DNA from: CAYGVT01 sp964353355
GTDB lineage: Archaea; Thermoplasmatota; DTKX01; GCA-020343715
Direction: 5' to 3'
Assembly: GCA_964353355.1 (NCBI GenBank)
Contig: CAYGVT010000096.1
Location: forward strand, 1-10,640
DNA: 10,640 nt
Position 1 is the stretch's first letter, and the number at the start of each line of letters is the position of its first letter. The notes under the pieces were generated by a model. It had not been told where the DNA came from and searched no databases. It worked only from the letters and a program-made list of their open reading frames with translations. Both the position numbers and the translations under genes were made by a program. This document shows, in pieces, positions 6,194 through 10,640 of the stretch.

Positions 6194-6877
6194 TCAAGGC
6201 CCGAGGATGCTGGCCTTGACGCGGTGGCCCCTAAGCTCGAGCACCGCGAGCCGGCCGCCCGAGGCGGGCCCCGGGTTGAGGAAGAGGGTCCTCCCCCTCA
6301 CGTCCTCGTCCATGGCGCGGCCCTCCTCGACGACAGGCCTGCCCGCGGCCCAGTCCCAAAGGACGATGCCATCGGCCTGGTGGATGTGGCCCGAGAGGAC
6401 GACCGCGGGGCGCGCGACATCGATGGCCTCCCGCAGCGCGCGACCGCCCACGTGTATGCCAGGCACGGCCGTGTCGAGGAACCCCCTTGCAGGCGCGTGG
6501 GTCGCGAGCACCTGCGCGCCTGCGAGCAGCGGGGGCAGCTGCGCCCGGTACTCCTCCTCCTCGACCACGAACGGGGTCCGGAAGGGCGGGGGCGGGCAGC
6601 CGCCGGCGCCCGCGATGGTGACCCCCTTGACCTCCGTCCGCTTGAAGTGGATGTCCAGCCCCAGCTCGCCGAGGCGGGCGCGGGCGTCGGGCGGGTCGGT
6701 GTTGCCGGGGATCGTGTGCGTCCTGACCGGAGGGCGCGCGAAGAGCTCCTCCAGGTAGCTCAGCGGCTTGAACGTGATGATGTCCCCGAGGCAGAGGTGC
6801 ACGTCGAGGTCGCCGGCCGCCAGGGCGTCCCGTATGGCCTTGGCAGCGACGGGCGAAGAGTGCAGATCGGTGGACAC
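6194..6877 (-). CDS. Calcineurin-like metallophosphoesterase (YfcE/MJ0936 type)
   Basis: This protein of at least 227 residues has the full set of calcineurin-type metal ligands: TDLH (D4, H6), GD at 31-32, GNTD at 58-61, ATHAP with H127, and GHIH at 163-166. Such enzymes are cytosolic two-metal phosphodiesterases; the physiological substrate is unknown and archaeal members are known only from broad in vitro activity. The frame opens with GTG at 6877, but this puts the first metal-binding Asp at residue 4 and removes the usual first beta strand. The upstream frame is open back to a TAA at about 6935-6937 and reads RVLRALVSTDLHSS, which looks like that missing strand. A GGGGAGGG purine tract precedes it, and the in-frame candidates are CTG codons at 6889 and 6880. 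So the true start is probably a few codons upstream. It lies 64 bases after the presenilin-like gene. Confidence 0.9.
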   Translation of the reverse strand: MSTDLHSSPVAAKAIRDALAAGDLDVHLCLGDIITFKPLSYLEELFARPPVRTHTIPGNTDPPDARARLGELGLDIHFKRTEVKGVTIAGAGGCPPPPFRTPFVVEEEEYRAQLPPLLAGAQVLATHAPARGFLDTAVPGIHVGGRALREAIDVARPAVVLSGHIHQADGIVLWDWAAGRPVVEEGRAMDEDVRGRTLFLNPGPASGGRLAVLELRGHRVKASILGP

Positions 6878-6941
6878 CAGCGCCCTCAGGACCCTCCCCT
6901 CCCTCGGGGGCCTCGGGACGTGATGGCGCTCACGGCATTAT

Positions 6942-7877
6942 CTAGTACACGGTGCCGAAGAGGTTGATGCCGAGGTGGCCGAAGATGGGCAGCACGCTCA
7001 GCACATAGCCCGCGAGGGCGCCCGAGTTGAGGAGCGGCAGCCCCGCCTGGGGCCTGCCGGACGCGACGAAGTACATGAGGACCCAGTACCCCACGAGCGT
7101 GCCCGCCAGCGAGCAAAGCGAGACGACCAGGTTGCCAGGGAGGCCCAGGACGGTGGGCACGTCCTCGAAGTACCGGGGCAGGTTCACAAGGGCGGACACG
7201 ATGAGCACGCTCGGGATGATGATGTCGCCCAGGCCCATGAACATGGCCTCGCGCTCCTCGCCGGATTCGAGCTGGTCCTTGAGCCGGGCCTGCTGCATGA
7301 ACGAGTAGCCCTTCTTCTTGGGCACGACCAGCAGGATGGGCAGCCGCAGGTCCATCACCGAGTCGGCGAGGTCCACCATGTGCTTGGTCCTGTAGACCGC
7401 GATGGCGTCGTAGACCGCGAGCACCGCGAGCAGGATGATGGCGGGCAGGATGCCCAGGGAGATGCCGAAGATGGAGGCCGCGCCCGCGGCCACGAGGATG
7501 CCCGTGGAGTCGATTATGTACCACTCGGGGAAGGCGTAGAGGGCGTAGGTGAGCACGACGGCGACCTGGACGGCGATGATCTCCGAGGTCCAGTAGGAGA
7601 AGGCGAGCCAGAGGATGGGGCGCATGACGTAGTACATGGTCATGCCCACCGCGAACAGTATGATGGCCTGGATGAGCCGCTGCATGCCCTTGCGGGCGAT
7701 GTAGAGGATGAACGCCGTGAACAGGAGCACCATGCCCACGTAGAGCAGCGGGTTGACCGGGTCGTCGACGTCCTCCCCGAACGCGCGGTAGTAGTCCGGC
7801 AGCAGCCCCGCGACCGCCATGGCCGCCAGCACCGACACTATGAACAGCAGGAACATCACGGTCGAGGACCTTTGCAT
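6942..7877 (-). CDS. Presenilin-like A22 family intramembrane aspartyl protease
   Basis: This 311-residue membrane protein has about nine hydrophobic helices. It carries the three landmarks of presenilin/signal-peptide-peptidase proteases: YD at Y156-D157 (in VYDAIAVYRTKHM), GLGD at 215-218 (in MGLGDIIIP), and a PAL-like LPLLNSGAL at about 280-288, where the family usually has PALP or a close variant. Both catalytic aspartates are present. Between them lies a hydrophilic, charged loop of about 30 residues (187-212), as in archaeal presenilin homologues such as the crystallised one from Methanoculleus. The family cleaves within membrane-spanning segments; the archaeal substrates are unknown. 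The ATG at 7877 lies 27 bases after the aIF2-beta stop, and a GGGGGGAG tract is 12 bases upstream, so the gene is probably read from the aIF2-beta promoter. Confidence 0.92.
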   Translation of the reverse strand: MQRSSTVMFLLFIVSVLAAMAVAGLLPDYYRAFGEDVDDPVNPLLYVGMVLLFTAFILYIARKGMQRLIQAIILFAVGMTMYYVMRPILWLAFSYWTSEIIAVQVAVVLTYALYAFPEWYIIDSTGILVAAGAASIFGISLGILPAIILLAVLAVYDAIAVYRTKHMVDLADSVMDLRLPILLVVPKKKGYSFMQQARLKDQLESGEEREAMFMGLGDIIIPSVLIVSALVNLPRYFEDVPTVLGLPGNLVVSLCSLAGTLVGYWVLMYFVASGRPQAGLPLLNSGALAGYVLSVLPIFGHLGINLFGTVY

Positions 7878-7904
7878 CTGCAGCTGAGGCTCCCCCCTCG
7901 TGCC

Positions 7905-8537
7905 CTACTCGCGGAAGACCTTGGCGTAGCCGATGTTGCCCGAGATCTTCTCGATTATAATCTTGAGCTCCGCACCCTTGGGCGCGCCGGTGACGAAGAT
8001 GGTGAGGTTGCCGAGCTTGGCCACCCCGTCGCCCTTCTTGCCGATGTCCTCGATGAGCACCTCGTAGACCTTGCCCTCCTGGAGGGCGCGCGGGTCGGCC
8101 GTGGACTTCTTGACCCTGCGCACCGCCACCGGGCGGTGGCCGCCGCAGGCCTCGCACTTCAGGATGAGCGTGCGGCCCTCCTTGGCGAGCTTGGTGTCGG
8201 GCGCGCCGCACTCGTGGCAGAAGACGTAGGCGTCCAAGTAGGCCTGGAGCTTGTCCTCGATGTTCTTCTTGACGACGCGGCCCTTGAACAGCGCGCGGCG
8301 GCCGTCGGTGTTGCCTGACGTGCCAAGCTCGCGCAGCATGTACTGGAACACGTCCTGGTGGTCGCGGCGTATGACGTCCACCACGTCGGCGAAGTTGCGC
8401 CACACGGTGGTCTTGCCCTCGTAGAGCACGTCGACCTCGGGCGGGTTGAAGCGCCCCCTCCTGGAGCCTGACTCGGGCAATCGCGCCTTGGCGCGCGCGA
8501 GCAGGGCGCGGTAATCGTCGGACTCTGGCATGTGCAT
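7905..8537 (-). CDS. eif2b: Translation initiation factor aIF2 subunit beta with C-terminal TRAM domain
   Basis: This 210-residue factor is the beta subunit of aIF2, which with alpha and gamma brings initiator Met-tRNA to the small ribosomal subunit. A short N-terminal helix (6-22) is followed by the alpha-beta core (about 35-100; KTTVWRNF, the gamma-binding region near the front, and VVKKNIEDKLQAYL). A C2-C2 zinc ribbon follows, CHEC at 107-110 and CEAC at 128-131. Residues 152-210 (EGKVYEVLIEDIGKKGDGVAKLGNLTIFV and onward) are a TRAM domain, an RNA-binding OB-like fold. TRAM domains follow aIF2-beta in some euryarchaea and occur alone as small RNA chaperones. The ATG at 8537 is only about 27 bases from a TATA box, suggesting a leaderless or near-leaderless transcript; a second ATG at 8531 is a possible alternative. 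Confidence 0.95.
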   Translation of the reverse strand: MHMPESDDYRALLARAKARLPESGSRRGRFNPPEVDVLYEGKTTVWRNFADVVDVIRRDHQDVFQYMLRELGTSGNTDGRRALFKGRVVKKNIEDKLQAYLDAYVFCHECGAPDTKLAKEGRTLILKCEACGGHRPVAVRRVKKSTADPRALQEGKVYEVLIEDIGKKGDGVAKLGNLTIFVTGAPKGAELKIIIEKISGNIGYAKVFRE

Positions 8538-8560
8538 CGGCCAGGGAAGGGGCGACCCCC

Positions 8561-8568
8561 TTTATAGG
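8561..8568 (-). promoter_or_regulatory. TATA box of the aIF2-beta unit
   Basis: The minus strand reads CCTATAAA (context AGCCTATAAAGGG). Its centre is about 27 bases before the ATG at 8537, the spacing expected when transcription starts at or just before the start codon. It is a strong match to the archaeal TATA element and probably drives aIF2-beta, the presenilin-like gene and perhaps the phosphoesterase. Confidence 0.7.
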
Positions 8569-8651
8569 CTTTTGGCAGCAGGGATGCGGGAGCGGCGACG
8601 CCTGGCTGGGCCGGGCGGAGGCGCTCTCGCGACGGCACCCAGGAAGAAAAG

Positions 8652-8658
8652 TATAAAG
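8652..8658 (+). promoter_or_regulatory. TATA box of the three-helix membrane protein gene
   Basis: The plus strand reads AGTATAAAGG (TATAAAG at 8652-8658). A start of transcription about 25-28 bases later falls at 8680-8685, on the in-frame GTG at 8683. This is the main reason to place the gene start there; the sequence also lies within the longer upstream frame. Confidence 0.55.
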
Positions 8659-8682
8659 GCGCTCCCCGCGCTCATCTACGTC

Positions 8683-9567
8683 GTGGACGAGGACGCGGGC
8701 GGCGAGGTCAGGGGCGGCACCGAGTCCGACATACGGACGCTGCACTACTGGTCCAGCCGGGCCTTCCTGTTCCTCGTGGCCGGCGGCATCGTGTGGGCCG
8801 CGCTGGGGGTGCTGCGCCTCCACAGGGGGCTGGTGTGGTACGAGCTCGACGACGTGACGGGCTCGACCGCGTCCGTGACGGACCTCTCGTGGGGCGTCGC
8901 GTGCCTGGTGCTCGCCGCGCTCTCGTTCCTCACCGCCGGCCGGCTGCAGCTCGACATCGTGTCCGTCTTCGGGGAGAGAAGGTTCCAGGTCCCGCGCGAG
9001 AGGCTCGCGGTCTACGGAATGCTGGGCTTCCCGTTCGGGCTCGTGGGCGCGGGCGTGCTGCTCGTGCTCGTCAACGTCAAGCTCTCGCACCCCGAGTTCC
9101 TCCCGTCGCACGCCGAGGCCTACCCCGAGGCGATGCCCGGGTACGTGCTCACCAAGGTGGGGGAGGAGGAGCCTCCGCCGCTCGTGCCGCGCAGCGCGGC
9201 AGAGCTCCCGCCGCTCGGCATGGCGCAGCCGCCGCCGTCCGAGATGGTGATGATGCCCGTCATCCCCGGGCAGCCCCTCGCGGCCCCGCCCGCGGCACCC
9301 GAGCCCCCCGCGGTAGGCGCAATCTACGAGGAGATGCCGGCACCGGGAGGCACCGCGCCCCCGCCAGAGGAGGCCGCGCCCGTCCTCGCGGTCGTGGAGG
9401 AGATGCCCGCGCCCGTCGCGGCCGTCGTCGAGGAGGCGCCCGTCACGGCGGTCTACGAGGAGGTCGTCCCCGAGCTGGCGCCAGCGCCCCCCCCCCAGGA
9501 GGCCCCGCCTCCCAAGGACATCAAGTCGGCCCACGAGGAGCTGATGAGGAAGCTCCTGAAGAAGTGA
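8683..9567 (+). CDS. Unrecognised three-helix membrane protein with a long Pro/Glu-rich repetitive tail
   Basis: I do not recognise this protein. From the GTG at 8683 it has 294 residues. A short acidic N-terminus (1-20) precedes three hydrophobic segments at about 27-46, 69-86 and 112-131, linked by charged loops. A tail of about 160 residues follows, rich in Pro, Ala, Glu and Val. The tail contains repeated blocks of the form 'YEEMPAP / VVEEMPAPV / VVEEAPV / VYEEVVPE' (213-265), and ends with a basic amphipathic segment (279-294, DIKSAHEELMRKLLKK). There are no metal-binding, nucleotide-binding or catalytic motifs. The in-frame ATG codons at 8530 and 8584 would extend it into the aIF2-beta promoter and are less likely. 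It is divergent from aIF2-beta and may be a lineage-specific envelope or scaffold protein. Confidence 0.75.
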   Translation: MDEDAGGEVRGGTESDIRTLHYWSSRAFLFLVAGGIVWAALGVLRLHRGLVWYELDDVTGSTASVTDLSWGVACLVLAALSFLTAGRLQLDIVSVFGERRFQVPRERLAVYGMLGFPFGLVGAGVLLVLVNVKLSHPEFLPSHAEAYPEAMPGYVLTKVGEEEPPPLVPRSAAELPPLGMAQPPPSEMVMMPVIPGQPLAAPPAAPEPPAVGAIYEEMPAPGGTAPPPEEAAPVLAVVEEMPAPVAAVVEEAPVTAVYEEVVPELAPAPPPQEAPPPKDIKSAHEELMRKLLKK

Positions 9568-9643
9568 GGCAGGGGCGACGGCGGTGCCGGCACCCCTCCA
9601 CGGCAGGCCGAGGCCCTAGTGTGCCGTTACATAAATAGATGGG

Positions 9644-9651
9644 TTTAATAA
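9644..9651 (+). promoter_or_regulatory. TATA box of the transposase gene
   Basis: The plus strand reads TTTAATAA (context GGGTTTAATAACC). Its centre is 26 bases before the transposase ATG at 9674, which fits a leaderless transcript. A second AT-rich stretch, ACATAAATAGA at about 9629-9639, lies upstream. Confidence 0.55.
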
Positions 9652-9673
9652 CCTCGCTATTCATACAGTCCCC

Positions 9674-10640
9674 ATGCGTGTCGCCCCAGCCATCGTACCG
9701 ACGGATGACGAACGGGCCCAGCTTGTGAAATGGTCCCATGGTCGTTCGACACCTCAACGGCTTGTCCTGAGGGCCAAAATCATACTTCTCGCGGCGGACG
9801 GATTGAAGAACCAGGAGATTGCCGACCGATTGGACACGCATCCCGACACTGTCAGCCTCTGGAGGTCGCGGTTTCATTCCCTCCGGCTGGATGGGATCCT
9901 GAAGGATGCTCCCCGTCCGGGACGGAAAGCCCAGTTGCCGAAGGCGGTGGTCGACCTCATCCTCTACAAGACGATGAACGAGAAGCCACCTGGAGCCACC
10001 CACTGGTCGACACGCACGATGGCCAAGGCGGTGGGCGTGAGCAATGCCACCGTGCATCGCGTCTGGGCGCTCTATCGATTACAGCCTCATCGCATCAGGA
10101 CATTCAAGGTCAGCCGCGACCCTCAGTTCAACGAGAAGGTGCACGACATCGTGGGACTGTATCTGAACCCTCCGGAGAAGGCGGCGGTCTTCTGCGTCGA
10201 CGAGAAGACCCAGATTCAGGCCCTCGACCGTACCCAGACCATCCTGCCCATCCGGCCCGGTCTGCCGGAGAGCAGGACGCATGATTACAAGAGGAACGGC
10301 CAGATCGACCTGTTCGCCGCTCTCAACGTCCTCGATGGAACGGTCATCACGGAGTTTCACCGCAGGCATCGCCATCAGGAGTTCCTCATCTTCCTCAGGA
10401 ACATCGACGAGCATGTGGACCCGGAGCTGGACATCCACCTGGTCTTCGACAACCTGGCCACCCACAAGCATGAGAAGGTCAAGCGATGGCTGGCGAGGCA
10501 TCCCCGATTCCATATTCACCTGACGCCGACGGGCTCGTCTTGGTTGAACCAGGTCGAGCGGTGGTTCTCGGAACTGACGGGAAAGCGCATCCGCCGGGGG
10601 ACATTCAAGAACGTCCGCGCCTTGACCACTGCGATCCGGG
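9674..10640 (+). CDS. IS630-family DDE transposase (3' end outside window)
   Basis: The frame is open from the ATG at 9674 to the last base, giving 322 residues; family members are usually about 340-370, so only a short tail is missing. An N-terminal helix-turn-helix region (about 27-75, with LKNQEIADRLDTHPDTVSLW) binds the element ends, followed by a second one (about 113-135, TMAKAVGVSNATVHRVW). The RNase H-like catalytic core has D176 in FCVDEKTQIQALDR, D259 in LVFDNLATHK and E295 in SSWLNQVERWF, with the 35-residue D-to-E spacing and the NxVER context typical of IS630/Tc1-mariner. All three catalytic residues are present, so nothing visible indicates decay. By eye its DNA is less GC-rich at third positions than the host genes, consistent with mobility. 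Confidence 0.95.
   Translation, partial: MRVAPAIVPTDDERAQLVKWSHGRSTPQRLVLRAKIILLAADGLKNQEIADRLDTHPDTVSLWRSRFHSLRLDGILKDAPRPGRKAQLPKAVVDLILYKTMNEKPPGATHWSTRTMAKAVGVSNATVHRVWALYRLQPHRIRTFKVSRDPQFNEKVHDIVGLYLNPPEKAAVFCVDEKTQIQALDRTQTILPIRPGLPESRTHDYKRNGQIDLFAALNVLDGTVITEFHRRHRHQEFLIFLRNIDEHVDPELDIHLVFDNLATHKHEKVKRWLARHPRFHIHLTPTGSSWLNQVERWFSELTGKRIRRGTFKNVRALTTAIR

Larger units (their letters stand above)
9619..10640 (+). mobile_element. IS630-family insertion sequence (right part outside window)
   Basis: The transposase gene runs off the right edge, so only the left part of the element is visible. IS630 elements insert at TA dinucleotides and carry short terminal inverted repeats. A TA at 9617-9618 is followed by GTGTGCCGTTACATAAA, where the GC-rich host DNA changes to AT-richer sequence; I place the left end here. 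The matching right-end repeat cannot be checked. The site is about 50 bases after the stop of the three-helix protein gene, so that gene appears uninterrupted. Confidence 0.6.

Noticed and set aside
8530..8682. Upstream ATG starts (8530, 8584) for the three-helix protein
   Set aside because: 8530 overlaps the aIF2-beta start codon region and its promoter. Both precede the only well-placed plus-strand TATA box (8652-8658). The added residues are Arg/Gly-rich and look non-coding. The choice remains an inference.
6886..9534. Very long minus-strand open frame (882 codons) running through several genes
   Set aside because: It lies out of frame over aIF2-beta and the presenilin-like gene and antisense to the three-helix protein. 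Its Arg/Gly/His-rich product has no domain; it is a by-product of high GC content.
9521..10519. Minus-strand frames opposite the transposase
   Set aside because: The plus-strand frame has a complete IS630 catalytic triad and helix-turn-helix. The antisense products show no domain.
1..10640. CRISPR arrays, tRNA or rRNA genes, defence or toxin-antitoxin systems
   Set aside because: I looked on both strands for spaced direct repeats, cloverleaf-like tRNA ends and recognisable system genes and saw none. Weak or novel RNAs in the short gaps cannot be excluded without a covariance-model search.

Overview
The window reads as chromosomal DNA of a GC-rich archaeon. Ribosomal proteins eL40 and eL20, prefoldin alpha, an SRP-receptor FtsY, aIF2-beta and a presenilin-type protease are archaeal in type, and several genes have TATA-like boxes 25-40 bases upstream of their starts. 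The C-terminal TRAM domain on aIF2-beta and the overall gene set suggest a Thermoplasmata-like euryarchaeon, but this placement is inferred from gene content only. Almost all of the DNA is coding and no stretch over 300 bases lacks a gene.

Layout. 1-885 (+): the 3' part of a CPBP-family intramembrane protease gene, open at the window edge, whose visible N-terminal part is a Pro-Tyr repeat tract. 935-1402 (+): a small conserved-looking protein resembling archaeal DUF5788. 1438-2769 (-): an MFS transporter, convergent with the previous gene. 2890-4147 (-): a two-gene unit, ribosomal eL40 followed by a lipoate-protein ligase with its accessory domain fused on. 4250-6052 (-): a tight three-gene unit, eL20, prefoldin alpha and ftsY, linking the ribosome, chaperoning and membrane targeting. 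6194-8537 (-): aIF2-beta, a presenilin-like aspartyl protease and a YfcE/MJ0936-type metallophosphoesterase in one direction. 8683-9567 (+): an unrecognised three-helix membrane protein with a long Pro/Glu-rich tail, divergent from aIF2-beta. 9619-10640 (+): an IS630-family element entering from the right, with its transposase cut by the window edge.

Most of the window is archaeal information-processing and membrane-protein housekeeping. No defence system, CRISPR array, tRNA, rRNA or obvious new multi-gene system was found. The parts least explained by known biology are the three-helix membrane protein and its promoter arrangement with aIF2-beta, the Pro-Tyr-tailed CPBP protease, and the DUF5788-like gene. 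Several starts had to be re-chosen from promoter and Shine-Dalgarno positions: eL20 (TTG), eL40, the three-helix protein (probably GTG) and the phosphoesterase (unresolved).
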